64,000 nt of DNA from AP-15 sp963702685 (GCA_963702685.1 CAVPDQ010000027.1:1-64000), one strand, 5' to 3'. Shown: positions 16,893 to 26,928, counted from the stretch's first letter. Made by a program: numbers and translations. Notes: a model not told the origin generated them from the letters alone.

Positions 16893-17576
16893 TCAAGGCG
16901 GTGAAGCGTGGCGGGGCGGCACCTGGGTCCGCGCGAAGCTCGGTCGCGCGCTCACGCGGTCCCACCATCGGACGAGGCGATCCTCCCGGATGAGAAGCCG
17001 CTCGGCCTCCGGCGCCAAGCGAAAGACTGCGAACATTGGCGCCGCGTGGAGATCCGCCAAACTGAGCACCGATCCTGCGAGCCAAGGCCCCTCGCCCAAC
17101 AAGGCCGCCAACGCCGAGAGGCAGATTTCCGCTCTCGGTAAGGCCGCCGCGACCCTCGCCTTGTCGGAAGGTGAGCCGGTCGCCGGCCGGGCGACACGCT
17201 CGACATAGATATCCCAGACAGGCGTCCGGTAGGCGTAGCTGCCCAAGACGCTGATAATTTGCGTCATCCGGGCGCGGTCGCGGACGTCTTCGGGTTGCAA
17301 CCGCAGGCCGGCAAACGCCTCATCGATGTAGCGCGTGATCGCCTCGGCTTCGTAGAGGCAAAATCCGGCGTGCTCGAAGGCAGGGATCTTCCCGAACGAT
17401 GCCGCACCAAGTGCTCCGCGGTCGGACCTCCGGACGCGAATATATCGACCGACCGGGACCAGCTCGTAGGCGACGCCCTTTTCCTCGAGCGCAAGGCAGA
17501 CAGCCCGGACATAGACGCTGTAGGGCCCACCAAAGACGGTCGGCCGTTCGCCTATGGCTGGGTTTCTACCCGCCAT
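16893..17576 (-). CDS. Glutathione S-transferase family protein
   Basis: 227 residues from ATG 17576. The thioredoxin-like N-terminal domain has PTVFGGPYSVYVRAVCLALE, GKIPAFEHAGFCLYEAEAI (the cis-Pro and the E-A/S glutathione-binding motif) and TRYIDEAF. The helical C-terminal domain has WLAGSVLSLADLHAAPMFA, the N-capping S/T-x-x-D motif. It resembles the alphaproteobacterial GST class acting on electrophiles; the substrate is unknown. Start choice: the longer upstream frame lacks homology. Confidence 0.8.
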   Translation of the reverse strand: MAGRNPAIGERPTVFGGPYSVYVRAVCLALEEKGVAYELVPVGRYIRVRRSDRGALGAASFGKIPAFEHAGFCLYEAEAITRYIDEAFAGLRLQPEDVRDRARMTQIISVLGSYAYRTPVWDIYVERVARPATGSPSDKARVAAALPRAEICLSALAALLGEGPWLAGSVLSLADLHAAPMFAVFRLAPEAERLLIREDRLVRWWDRVSARPSFARTQVPPRHASPP

Positions 17577-17583
17577 GACTCCG

Positions 17584-19126
17584 TTACCCGCGCAAGAAGG
17601 CAGCGGTGCGATAGCGGCGCCCGCCAGCCTGCGAGGCGAGCGCGTCAACCTCGATCAAGCCGTTATTGCGCAGCACTGCGATCCCCGAATTCCAGTGCCC
17701 GCCGCTCGGCTTTTTGCCGAGGGCCTTCGCCAGCTCCCCGGCATCGATATAGCGCTCGCCTTGCGCTGCCAGGGTGCGCAGCATCTCGGGCGTCGGCGCC
17801 GGCGCCGGCAGCCGCGCGCACCACAGCGCCAACCTTTCGGCCGGCGTCGAGGGTGCTGCCGGCGCCGTCCCGGCCGGCGCGAGCCCTGCCCGCGTGACCG
17901 CGACGAGCCCATCTCCCTCGGCGACATAGCCGGCTTCGCGCAGCGTCTTGCGCCCGGAATTGAAGTGCCCGCCGCTCGGCTTGAGCCCGGCCAGGGTCGC
18001 GAGCGGCACCAGGCGACGCGGCCGCTATCCGCTTCGCCGGGGGCGGTTGCGGCCGAGGCGGCAGGGCCGGCTGGTCTGCGGTTGCGGTTGCCGGCCGCGG
18101 CGGACCTGCCGCCAGAGCCGTGATCCGTTCCCGCCGGTCGGCGAGCGCGCGGTTCTCCTGTTCGAGGGCCGCGATGCGTTCCCGCGGCGCCGCCAGCGCG
18201 CGCTCAAGTTCGATGTCTGTCGGGTGTTTCTGCGCCGTGTCGCCGGCATCCGGGGTTTTGGCGTCAAGCGCCGCGACGATCGCCGTCAGGTCGACGGCGG
18301 CGAGCGTTCGCGGCACCGCGAGCCGCGCCAGGAAGTGCGCGAGCTGTCAAACGTCCGGATCGCCGGAAATCGAACCCGCTCCAACAGCCCGTGGCCCGGC
18401 GCCCACAAATACCCCTCCCCCTGCCTGAGCCGCGGCAGGTCGCCGAGGATACGCTTGCCATCCTGACGGTCGGCCTGCCCTTCGATCCACACTCCGATCG
18501 CGTCGCGGTCCTGGCTCGCCGTCCCTTTCATCGCGATCAGGATGTCGGCCTGGCTCAGCACGTCCTTGTGCACGACCGCCGGGCGCTGCGTGATCGGCCA
18601 TGGGATAAAGCCGCGCACCCGGCCGCGCCGCACAATCTCTTCGATATGCCCCAAGAGGCCTTCCCAGCCCCTGATCGGCCGCTGCGGCGCCCACAAGTCG
18701 GCTTCGTCGAGCACCAGGTACAGCGGCTCCTCGTTTGCCTCGTAGAGGGCCTCGGCAAAGGCCGCCATGAAACGCCGCCGCGCTGCGCTGCTACCGAGTT
18801 CGGAAAGATCCACGACGCTTGGCCGGCGATCAGTCGGCCCAAGGCCGCGCCCATCTCGGCGGTGATCGCCACGTCGGCATGACGGCCGCCGAACACGACG
18901 ACCGGATAGCCGGGGGCAGTACCATAAGCGCCGGCGCGCAAGCCCCACCACACCCCGAGCGGACCGACGACGCCACTCGGGCGCCACTCTCCAGCAGCCG
19001 TTCGACAAAGCCCTTCGCCGCGTATGTCTTGCCCGACCCCGCCGTGACGATCGCGATCCGGTCGTCGAGCGCATCAGAGGACAGCACAGCCGGCGCAACA
19101 CCGCCGGCGACCTCCTTGCGGTACAC
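17584..19126 (-). pseudogene. HerA/VirB4-like ATP-binding protein with C-terminal winged-helix repeats, multiply frameshifted
   Basis: Reading across frames from 19126: DDRIAIVTAGSGKTYAAKGF (Walker A), VWWGLRAGAYGTAPGYPVVV, VVDLSELGSSAARRRFMAAF, LYLVLDEADLWAPQRPIRGW (Walker B), ITQRPAVVHKDVLSQADILI and RLRQGEGYLWAPGHGLLERV. A coiled coil (about 18190-18130) and two similar winged-helix units (KPSGGHFNSGRKTLREAGYV; KPSGGHWNSGIAVLRNNGLI) follow. Frame changes occur near 18955, 18825, 18310 and 18010. It looks like the ATPases carried by plasmids and ICEs. No single frame gives a full product. Confidence 0.6.
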
Positions 19127-19350
19127 GCCGCCGGTTCAGCGGCCACGGACGACCTCCACCTCGAACCGGCTGTCGGAATCCCCGTTCATGGTTCATTCAA
19201 GGCTCTCCTATAGCCGAGAACCAGCCCCAAGTTCCAGATCAGCCCGGCGGCGGAGAATTTCGTCATCCGCGGCGGACGTCATGCTGGCCCGGCTTCAGTA
19301 CGATCGGCCGTGGTCGCGCTGGGATGACCCCCTCCCCGCTCGGGGTGTGG

Positions 19351-19712
19351 CTAGGCCGCGCGGCGCATCGCCCACACCGTGCGTTCGAGGTGCAATTCGC
19401 CGGCCGCGGCCTTCGCCACCATGCCGTGGAAATAGCCGCCCGGGGTGGTCCGGAAATGTCCCGCCTCCTTGGCCGACGCGACCGCCAGCGCCACCGCCGC
19501 CAATTCCCGGCCCATCGCCAGGCAGGCCTCACCCCACAGCGATTTCGAGACCCCAAGATCGTGCCGCAGCCAGTCGGCGGCATCGACAATCTCCGGCCAA
19601 GTTGGGTTGGGCCGCGGCAGATAGGGTTTGAGCCGCGGCATCAGCCGCACCAGCTCGTCCGGGCGGATGCCGTGCACCATGCCCTTCCCGGGCTGATGGG
19701 GCCGCGCCGGCG
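19351..19712 (-). pseudogene. repC: Plasmid replication protein RepC, C-terminal fragment
   Basis: The minus-strand frame RPDELVRLMPRLKPYL, PEIVDAADWLRHDLGVSKSL, WGEACLAMGRELAAVALAVA and TTPGGYFHGMVAKAAAGELH matches the C-terminal domain of RepC initiators of repABC plasmids (W.EAC..MG......A, SPGGYLR.L..KA..GE). The N-terminal DNA-binding domain, repA, repB and the centromere-like sites are not seen, so this is a relic of a replicon rather than an active origin. Confidence 0.6.
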
Positions 19713-19721
19713 CCGGGGATG

Positions 19722-19759
19722 GGGGTCGCCAAACGATTTGTTCAAAACTGCACGCTAAG
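19722..19759 (+). repeat. Tn3-family 38-bp terminal inverted repeat (solo)
   Basis: The 38 bp begin GGGGTCGCC and end ACGCTAAG, the fixed ends of Tn3-family IRs (GGGGTC...GCTAAG), with the inner AT-rich tract TTTGTTCAAAA. The element would extend to the right, but no tnpA follows. It shares most positions with the repeat at 26929-26967. Confidence 0.65.
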
Positions 19760-19960
19760 CGAGATCAGTGCATCGTCGTACGGGTCCGACGTTTCGGCGC
19801 CAAGGTGGGCGGCGAGCTCTGTCAGCCACGCGACCGCGTCGGGCGTACGATGCCACGCCGCGCCGCATTCTGTGACGTAGTAGGTCGCCTCGTCCGGCCC
19901 CCCATGGTGATGTAGCCGTCGTTTGAGTTCACCGCGGGCTGCGTGCCGGCCAGGACGGGT
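19742..19960 (-). pseudogene. C-terminal fragment of an unidentified protein
   Basis: In the minus direction, AVNSNDGYITM in one frame and, after a shift at the six-base run 19898-19903, PDEATYYVTECGAAWHRTPD, AVAWLTELAAHLGAETSDPY and DDALISLSVQF up to a stop at 19742. The last codons lie inside the Tn3 repeat. The composition looks protein-like, but no family is recognised. Confidence 0.35.
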
Positions 19961-19969
19961 ACCTGCGTT

Positions 19970-20677
19970 TCAGTCGAAGTAATACTCCGTTTCGGTCTTC
20001 CCCCGAAGCAGCCCATCTTGGATCATGCTGAACAACAGCTTTTGAATAGTCTCCTCCAGAGGCACGGCCTGTTTGGGACTCAAAAGCACGGTCGACACGG
20101 TGATTTCCCCAGCCGATTCCCACACGATATGGCCTGTTTGCGCATCCCAGAGCTGCAGCCAGAGCCGCAGCGTGGTCACCCGGTTCCTCAGCAACTTTAG
20201 GCCGCCAGCCTCAAACTTGTCGATTATGGTTTCGTCGAGTTGCGCCAGCCCAGGAAGCAGTACATACCGAGAACCAAGTGCGGATCCGATCCGCCGCAGC
20301 CGGTGACGCTCCAAGACCCCGTTACGAGCGAAGCCCGTGAGAAGATCCGCATATTCTGCTGCTAAACCCTGATCGGTGAGTCGATTTACCGTCTCGAAGG
20401 TGGAAATTTTCGGGATAGGCGGGCTTACTTCTGCGAGGGCCGCCGCGAGAGCGAGTGAGAGGGTGGGACTGAGGCCTTGGAGACTAGCCGGCGCGACTAC
20501 CCCAAGGGTCGCCACCGGCTCACTCGCCAGCGCGCCCACATTGAAGGACTCCGCCCTTGGCGTCGAGGTAGCGTGTGTATCCGAAAGATACACGGGACCG
20601 CAGCCAGCCGCCAACAGCGCGGCCGTAAATGCTAAGACTGTCCCGCCAATGTGCCTTGTCATGGATTCTTTGATCAT
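19970..20677 (-). CDS. Predicted outer-membrane lipoprotein of unknown function
   Basis: 235 residues from ATG 20677. A lipoprotein signal ends in LLAAGC (lipobox Cys near residue 27) followed by GPVYL. The mature part alternates helices and strands (ASEPVATLGVVAPASLQGLS, IGSALGSRYVLLPGLAQLDE, LRLWLQLWDAQTGHIVWESA), reminiscent of periplasmic stress or curli-assembly-like lipoproteins in which LWDAxTGxIVWE precedes a paired strand. The exact family is unknown. It is divergent from the MFS gene at 20887. Confidence 0.7.
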   Translation of the reverse strand: MIKESMTRHIGGTVLAFTAALLAAGCGPVYLSDTHATSTPRAESFNVGALASEPVATLGVVAPASLQGLSPTLSLALAAALAEVSPPIPKISTFETVNRLTDQGLAAEYADLLTGFARNGVLERHRLRRIGSALGSRYVLLPGLAQLDETIIDKFEAGGLKLLRNRVTTLRLWLQLWDAQTGHIVWESAGEITVSTVLLSPKQAVPLEETIQKLLFSMIQDGLLRGKTETEYYFD

Positions 20678-20886
20678 CAGGGCCCCTGCTATGGCTTGCT
20701 GAAGCGAACGCGGAAGTTGCGCGGGCAGCATAGACCAGCCGTGGCGGTGCATATGACGGTCTCAGTTCGCCCGCTTCATGTGTCAATGATCGGGCCTTTA
20801 GGTCGTGAATTGATACGGCGGGACGTGATGATGACAACATGGCGTGATCCGGTTTTCTTGACAAACCGCCGGGGAAAGGGAAGCCG

Positions 20887-22116
20887 ATGCAGTCAAGCAT
20901 CCGAGCGCAGATCGGGACGTTGATCGTCGCAACGAGCCTTATCCAACTCGCCAACGGCTTCTTCGGTACCTTTATCTCCTTGCGGGTGGCGATTGAGAAC
21001 TTCGGGCCGACCATGGCCGGTCTCGTGCTCAGCAGCTATTTCGCCGGCTTCACGCTGGCGGCCTTGCGCTGTGGACGGATCATCGAGCGGATCGGACACA
21101 TCCGTAGCTATGCCGCCTTCGCCGGTCTCGTTGCCGCTGCGACTGCGGCCATGCCACTCATGGTCGGATCGCTCGTGTGGCTCGTTCTACGCGCGATTGT
21201 CGGATTCGGTTGCGCCGGACTGTTCATTACTACCGAGAGTTGGCTCAATGCCAAAGCCCAGCCGGCGGAGCGCGGGCGGATCTTCTCGATCTATATGGTC
21301 GGAACGTTCCTTGCCCTTGCGGCGGGGCAGCTGCTGATCGGCCGCGCCAAGATCGAGACAACAGCGCCCTTTAGTGCAATCGTCGCCCTGTTCGCGGTGG
21401 CGCTGGTCATGGTGAGCACAACCCGGGCTGAGCCGCCGAGAGCAACCTCTACCGAGACCCTGCCCTACGGTCAGCTTGCGCGCGCCGCACCCGTTGCGGT
21501 CGTCGGCTGCGCGCTGAGCGGGCTCATCAGCGGTGCGTTCTACGCCCTCGTTCCAGCGTGGATGCAGGACGTGGGAACCACGCGGGCGACGATCGCTTTG
21601 TTCATGCTCGTGGCGGTGCTTGGCGGTTTGGCCTTCCAGGTCCCGGTCGGCTGGCTCTCGGACCGTTTCGACCGGCGCCTTGTGGTGGCGGGGCTCAGCC
21701 TTGGCTTTGCGGGCATCGCCGTTATTCTGGTTCACGTGCCGCGCTCCCTGCCGGCGGTGCTACCGGCCGCGACACTGCTCGGCGGCTTTATGTCGACACT
21801 TTACCCGGTTTGCGTCTCCCACGCGCACGACCGTATGCCGGGTGATCGGGTCGTAGCGGTGAGCGGCAGGCTGATCCTGCTCAGCGGGGTCGGCTCGGTG
21901 GTGGGTCCACTGATCGGCTCGATTCTGATCGCGCATTTCGAAATCGACGGTGTGTTCTACTTCATGGCCGCGGCCGCGCTGATCTTGACCTTCCTGGCTG
22001 CAGGCCGAAGTTTCACCACGACGGCGCCACACCACCTGGAACGACCTTTTGAGATCTTGGCGCCGCAAGCGACACCGCTCGCGCACGATGCGCTCGACGC
22101 CTCCGACGGAACCTAG
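20887..22116 (+). CDS. MFS transporter (YcaD/UMF-like, 12 TM)
   Basis: 409 residues, start ATG 20887 after AAGGGAAG. The 12 hydrophobic segments form two halves: MAGLVLSSYFAGFTLAALRC and GRIIERIGHIRSYAAF (motif A-like) in the N-half, and VPVGWLSDRFDRRLVVAGLS (a clear motif A repeat) in the C-half. ITTESWLNAKAQPAERGRIF is typical of the YcaD-like group of inner-membrane efflux proteins. The substrate is unknown. It is intact, and no operon partner is seen on this strand. Confidence 0.85.
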   Translation: MQSSIRAQIGTLIVATSLIQLANGFFGTFISLRVAIENFGPTMAGLVLSSYFAGFTLAALRCGRIIERIGHIRSYAAFAGLVAAATAAMPLMVGSLVWLVLRAIVGFGCAGLFITTESWLNAKAQPAERGRIFSIYMVGTFLALAAGQLLIGRAKIETTAPFSAIVALFAVALVMVSTTRAEPPRATSTETLPYGQLARAAPVAVVGCALSGLISGAFYALVPAWMQDVGTTRATIALFMLVAVLGGLAFQVPVGWLSDRFDRRLVVAGLSLGFAGIAVILVHVPRSLPAVLPAATLLGGFMSTLYPVCVSHAHDRMPGDRVVAVSGRLILLSGVGSVVGPLIGSILIAHFEIDGVFYFMAAAALILTFLAAGRSFTTTAPHHLERPFEILAPQATPLAHDALDASDGT

Positions 22117-22238
22117 GCCGCCTGACCCAATCATGGTTGCTTCCGAGGGCAATTAACTCATGTCTTTTGCGTGGGCTGGCGTTCCTGACGGCATTTGATG
22201 GGGCTTCGAGTTGCGATATCGCGACGAATTCAGCTTCG

Positions 22239-22400
22239 ATTGAAGCGAGATGCATCAACGCTGACGATCTGCATCTGGCTTCGCAGACCCGCGATCTTCT
22301 CTTTGCGCCGGTGTGCCTTGGCTTCGCCGATGTCGCCTTCCTCGCGATCCGCCCGGTCGAGCGCGACCAGATAGCGGGCGATGTTGCCGTCAACTGCTCC
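22239..22400 (-). pseudogene. Probable transposase linker fragment (IS1182/IS5-like)
   Basis: The minus frame DGNIARYLVALDRADREEGD, IGEAKAHRRKEKIAGLRSQM resembles the helical linker of IS1182-type transposases. Flanking DNA from 22117 to 22612 shows no further convincing coding sequence. Short homology makes this tentative. Confidence 0.35.
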
Positions 22401-22612
22401 ATGCGTTTGTTGACCTTGGTCACCAGGATACCAATCAGTCAGTGCTCGACCTTGCCGTTGCAGCGAGGATCTTCCAAGGCGAGAATTCCCCCAAATTCCT
22501 CACCGACATGTGGACCTCCCGATTTCAAGGGGATTCCTCGAATCACCTCAGCTTCCATGCCGCCAAATACCCCGGCGATTGTCATGAGTAACCCTTGAGA
22601 CAGGCCGGCGTC

Positions 22613-23347
22613 TCAGCCGAGCAACGTCACCACACCATCAGCGAGGGTGTAATAGCCAGCTGCGATCTTGAGATGACCCTGCGAAATCAAGTCCACCAAT
22701 ACCGGGGAGGCGGTGCGCAGGAGATCAGCCTGAATCTTCGCGTTGGCCTTGACGGCAGCCGTCAGGTCATGGTTGGCGCGTTCCACTGCGGGCCGTAGTG
22801 GGGCATATAGAGCGCTGATCTGGCCGGGCTCTGCGTTATCAGCCATAGCCGCCTTGACCGCACCGCAGCCCTCGTGACCCATCACGAAGATCACGGCAGT
22901 GCCCAGCACGGCCGCACCATATTCAAGGCTGGCGATGATCTCCGGCGTGCAGATGTTGCCGGCGACCCGGGTGACGAACAGGCGACCGATGGTCTGGTCG
23001 AAGATCAGTTCGACTGGCACCCGAGAATCGGCGCACGATAGTATTGAAGCAAATGGCTCCTGCTTGGTGAACGTGTTCCGGCGTAGGATGCCGAGATCCT
23101 CATTGAGGGACGTCATCTGCGTCGCGACGAAGCGTTTGTTGCCCTCCATCAGGCGCGCCAGCGCCTCGTCTGGATGGAGGGTGGTCTGCGCCCGCGCGCG
23201 CCGGCCGAGCGCCGCTGCCAGCAATGCTCCCCCGGAGGCGGCGAGAACCGTCCGTCGTGCCGCCGAACGCTCCCACATTCCCGTGGAGTGGTGGTAGCCG
23301 CATACGCCGGAACGGATAACTGGTGAGGATGCGTGTGCGCTGGTCAT
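22613..23347 (-). CDS. Beta-class carbonic anhydrase with Tat signal peptide
   Basis: 244 residues, ATG 23347 with AAGGAGG 5 nt upstream. The N-terminus carries a twin-arginine signal (AARRTVLAASGGALLAAALG, ending ARAQ), so the enzyme is exported folded to the periplasm. Zinc ligands and active-site motifs of beta-CAs are present: CADSRVPVELIFDQ (Cys, Asp-Arg dyad) and GHEGCGAVKAA (His, Cys). It interconverts CO2 and bicarbonate. The gene stands alone between IS remnants but is intact. Confidence 0.9.
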   Translation of the reverse strand: MTSAHASSPVIRSGVCGYHHSTGMWERSAARRTVLAASGGALLAAALGRRARAQTTLHPDEALARLMEGNKRFVATQMTSLNEDLGILRRNTFTKQEPFASILSCADSRVPVELIFDQTIGRLFVTRVAGNICTPEIIASLEYGAAVLGTAVIFVMGHEGCGAVKAAMADNAEPGQISALYAPLRPAVERANHDLTAAVKANAKIQADLLRTASPVLVDLISQGHLKIAAGYYTLADGVVTLLG

Positions 23348-23584
23348 CCTGCCCTCCTTGATTTGCTGGAGTATGCTACTTGAGGTTTCCGCTCTGTGTC
23401 TTCCGGGGGCGCCGAGGAGTATAATCGAGATGGACTGCTTCAGTGCGTGAAGGACCCGCGGAACACTGATCCGAGGCTATTTGAGGTTATGACCGGGAAA
23501 CCGTCCATCCATCAGGATCTCCAGAGCCAGCGGAAAGATAAACTCCCTTTCCGTGCATGCATAAAAAACCTCGCATGATAAATT

Positions 23585-23870
23585 GCTCGCGCGCTCGAAC
23601 TCGGCGAAGGCCCCGACCATCTGCATCATCATGCGGCCGGCCGGGGTGGTGGCGTCGACATTCTCCGTGACCGACTGGAATCCGGCGCCAGCCTGAGCGA
23701 TCCGCTCCATGATGTGCAGCACGTCCTTCAGCGAGCGGGACAGGCGGTCGAGCTTCCAGACGACGACGGTGTCCCCTTCGCGCAGGTGGTCCAGCATACG
23801 GTGCAGCTCGGGCCGGTCCCAACGGCCGCCCGAGGCCACCTCCACAGCAATCTGCTTTCACAATTCTGTT
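23585..23870 (-). pseudogene. Tn3-type resolvase/serine recombinase, both ends lost
   Basis: Retains the middle of the catalytic domain: RWDRPELHRMLDHLREGDTV, VVWKLDRLSRSLKDVLHIME, and TPAGRMMMQMVGAFAEFERA. The N-terminal active-site Ser segment (YARVST) is missing at the IS256 side, and the C-terminal HTH is replaced by unrelated sequence after about 23590. Confidence 0.75.
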
Positions 23871-23977
23871 TCAGAATTGCCCTGAATGCCAATCGGTTTA
23901 TGAACGGGCCGCCGCATCAAAAATGGCGGCTCCAATGTCCCGCCGAACCCTGCTTTCCGGCGAACAGCGCACACGAT

Positions 23978-25407
23978 GGGGATGTCCCGGTCGATGTTGA
24001 AATAGGAGGGCAGGCGTTGCCCACCTTGAGCCTGTAGGCTCGGGGTGCTGAATCCACGAAGGAGAGCAACGCCATGAAGGAATTTACCACAATGGCCGCC
24101 GTCATCCCGGTGGCAATCGTCGAAAAGGCTTGGCAAGAGGTCGGAGCGAGCTTCGAGCGTTTCTGCCTGACGGCAGGCATCGCCACCCTGGCCAACATGA
24201 TGGAGGAGGATGCGGCCCGGCTGTGCGGCCCCCGTTATGGGCGCGCCGCCGGCAAGGACGGGCACCGTTGGGGGAAGACCAAGGGAAAGGTCGGCTTTCA
24301 CGGGGGCAAGGTCGAGGTCGAACGCCCTCGTGTGCGCGCCCGTGCAGGTGGCGAGATCGCCTTGCCGAGCTGGGAGACGGCCCAGTCCGAGGACCTGCTG
24401 GGCCAGTGGGCGCTGAACCTGATGCTGATCAACGTCTCGACGCGCAAGTTCGGCCGCGCCGTCCGCCTACCGGCAGGCGATGTGCCTGCGCCCAAGGGCA
24501 CCGGCGTCTCCAAGTCGGCGGTGTCACGCCGGTTCGTAGCGCTGTCGGCGGAGCGTATGGCGGAATGGATGGCGGCCGACCTGTCCGAGCTGGACCTGCT
24601 GATCATCCAGATCGACGGCATCCACCTCGAGGAGGACCTCATGCTGCTGGCCGCCGTCGGCATCGACGGTGACGGCGGGAAGCATCCTCTCGGCGTGATC
24701 GAGGGGGCCACCGAGAACACCGCCGTGGCGCAGGCGCTTCTGGACAACCTGGTTGGGCGTGGCCTCGATCCGAAGGTCTGCCGCCTGTTCATCATCGACG
24801 GAGCCAAGGCGCTGTCCAAGGCGATCCGCCGGACCTTCGGCCGCCACACCCCGATCCAGCGCGGCCAGGTTCACAAGGCCCGCAACATCACCGAGCGCCT
24901 CGCCAAGCCCTTGCACGCCAGCGTGCGCAAGGCGCTGCGTCAGGCGTGGGAACTCGATGATGCTGCGAAGGCCGAAAAGCTGATCTGCAATCTCGCCCAC
25001 CGCCTGGAACGGGAGGCCCCCGGCGTCTCCGCCAGCATCTTGGAAGGCATCGACGAGATCCTCACCGTCACCCGCCTCGGCCTGCCGGTCGAATTGCGCC
25101 GGTCGCTGGCGTGCACGAACATCATCGAAAACATGAACGGCACCATCCGGCAGGTGTGCCGCAACGTCAAACGCTGGCAGGATGCCAAAATGGCGCTGCG
25201 CTGGACCGCGGCCGCCATGCTGGAGGCCGCCAAGGGTTTCCGGCGGCTCAAGGCCCGCAAGCAATTACCGATCCTGCGGGGCGCTCTGGCCGCCCATCAG
25301 GCCAAGCACGCCAGAAACCCCGACCTTGAACAGCACGCCAAGGCCGCATAGCCTGCCCAATCAGCGATGCCTGCCGAGGGAATTTCAACACGGAGCGGGA
25401 CATCCCC
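23978..25407 (+). mobile_element. IS256-family element (type 2)
   Basis: Inverted repeats: GGGGATGTCCCGGTCGATGT at 23978 and, on the minus strand from 25407, GGGGATGTCCCGCTCCGTGT, continuing TTGAAAT in both. This is 26 bp with a few mismatches. One transposase gene. The element separates a resolvase remnant (left) from a PEP-CTERM remnant (right). Confidence 0.8.
24074..25351 (+). CDS. IS256-family transposase (type 2)
   Basis: 425 residues, ATG 24074 after a GGAGAG site. DDE residues: Asp in LIIQIDGIHLEEDLMLLAAV, Asp in CRLFIIDGAKALSKAIRRTF and Glu in LACTNIIENMNGTIRQVCRN, plus the conserved QVHKARNITERLAK. The reading frame is intact and the protein is distinct from the type 1 and type 3 transposases in the window, so it is probably active. 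Confidence 0.9.
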   Translation: MKEFTTMAAVIPVAIVEKAWQEVGASFERFCLTAGIATLANMMEEDAARLCGPRYGRAAGKDGHRWGKTKGKVGFHGGKVEVERPRVRARAGGEIALPSWETAQSEDLLGQWALNLMLINVSTRKFGRAVRLPAGDVPAPKGTGVSKSAVSRRFVALSAERMAEWMAADLSELDLLIIQIDGIHLEEDLMLLAAVGIDGDGGKHPLGVIEGATENTAVAQALLDNLVGRGLDPKVCRLFIIDGAKALSKAIRRTFGRHTPIQRGQVHKARNITERLAKPLHASVRKALRQAWELDDAAKAEKLICNLAHRLEREAPGVSASILEGIDEILTVTRLGLPVELRRSLACTNIIENMNGTIRQVCRNVKRWQDAKMALRWTAAAMLEAAKGFRRLKARKQLPILRGALAAHQAKHARNPDLEQHAKAA

Positions 25408-25412
25408 GATGG

Positions 25413-25680
25413 ATTGGCGCGGAATTTGCTTCCTAATTTTTGATAACCGATGCCATTACCGGCCCCGGCCCATATTCGTTGACAGAGGAGCATATCATCA
25501 ACGCCAAGGGGGTTGGCACCGCCAACCTGACTATCGATCTAGTGTCTCAGGTGCCTGTGCCAGCATCCATGGCACTGCGTGGCGTAGGCTTGCTCGGGCT
25601 CGGCTTCATTGCCAGTAATTCTATTTATAGAGGGCGGCTGCACTTGACGCGGTCGCCGCTCTTTAAAAGGGACGAGCCGC
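25413..25680 (+). pseudogene. PEP-CTERM protein, C-terminal remnant
   Basis: FLITDAITGPGPYSLTEEH, then GTANLTIDLVSQVPVPASMA and LRGVGLLGLGFIAS: the last part of a secreted protein ending in a PEP-CTERM-like signal (VPVPAS, hydrophobic helix). The 5' part was removed at the IS256 end (25407). The usual terminal Arg cluster and stop are not seen, and the frame runs on into the next gene without a stop. Confidence 0.55.
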
Positions 25681-25746
25681 CGGCCGGGAGACGTGCATTG
25701 GGTAGGGATCTGGTCGGCGGCTACCTGAGACGAGCATCGCTCGCCA

Positions 25747-26858
25747 TGACAATTGCGCTCGCCTTCCTTGCCGCCCCGCCAGCGCTAGCGGGCACTCTAA
25801 ACATCACACCAACCTTCGACACCTCGATCACCTCCGCCCCCAACGCCGCGGCCATCGAGGGCGCGATCAACCAGGCGATCGGCACGATCGACGGGCTGTA
25901 CACGACCTTCAGCACCGTCACCGACAATGTTTACTTTACGCTTGGATCGATCGGCTCGCCGGCTACAACCCTCGACGGCTTTTTCGCCCAGAAATACACC
26001 GACTATACCAACGCACTGAAGACCGATGCGGCGGCCAATCCGTCAAACATCATTCTGAAGACGGCAATCGACAATCTGCCGAAAGGCAACGACGCCGGCG
26101 GCGCGTTCGACATTGTCGGTACCTCGGGCCACTTCAGGTCTTTGGGCTTTGCCACACCGCCCTGTTTCAACGCGAGCGGGGGCTTCGCTTGCGGCGATCC
26201 CAGCCATCCGTTCGACGCGATCGTTACCCTCGACGCCAGCAAGCTCACCTTCACCGGTACGCCGCCGGCCGGCAAGTTTGACGGGCGCGGGGTGATCGAG
26301 CATCAGGTCAACGAGGCTCTCGGCGGCGGCGGCGCCGGCTCGACCCTGAACCAGATCGCGGCCGGTCCCTGCCCCAGCGGGTTCTTCTGCGACAAGCTCG
26401 GTGTGCTCGACCTCTATCGCTATTCGGCCCCGGACACCCCGAGCTTCACCACTGACCCGGCCGCAAGCGCCTATTTCTCGGTCGATGGCGGGACGACCCC
26501 GATCGTCGGCTTCGACCAGGACCCGGCCGGCGATTACGGCGATTGGGGCCCCAATACCAATACTTGCCCCGATGGCACTCAAGGCGGTCCCGACGCGCTG
26601 ATCGAGAACGCCTTTCCGTGCAGCGGCCAGCTGTTCGAGGCGTACACATCCGGATCGCCCGAATACCCGATGATGCTGGCGATCGGCTACGACCCGAAGG
26701 GTGTCGTCCCACCGCCGCTGTCCGAGCCCGGCAGTCTCGCGCCCTTCGCCCTGGCACTCGTCACCCTGGCCGCGCTGCACCGACGCCGCCGCGCCGACCG
26801 CTGCCAGGATCGACGACAGGTCGATGCCGGGGCGCGCCGAGTACCTCGACGCCCGTGA
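25747..26858 (+). CDS. Secreted metalloprotease-like protein with variant PEP-CTERM tail
   Basis: 370 residues from ATG 25747. A signal peptide (MTIALAFLAAPPALA) is followed by a domain resembling the NF038122-type PEP-CTERM metalloproteases: FDAIVTLDASKLTF, then GVIEHQVNEALGGGGAGSTL. The usual zinc motif HExxH/EHEIxE is degenerate here (EHQVNE), so activity is doubtful. The C-terminus has SEPGSLAPFALALVTLAALH followed by RRRR, a variant sorting signal. The stop seems displaced by about 20 residues of foreign sequence before the Tn3 repeat. No strong ribosome-binding site is visible. Confidence 0.6.
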
Positions 26859-26928
26859 TCGTGTGCATCGCGCATCAGAACCGCGCCCTCACAGCGGCGC
26901 CTCGACGGTTCCGGGCTGCGTCAATCAT

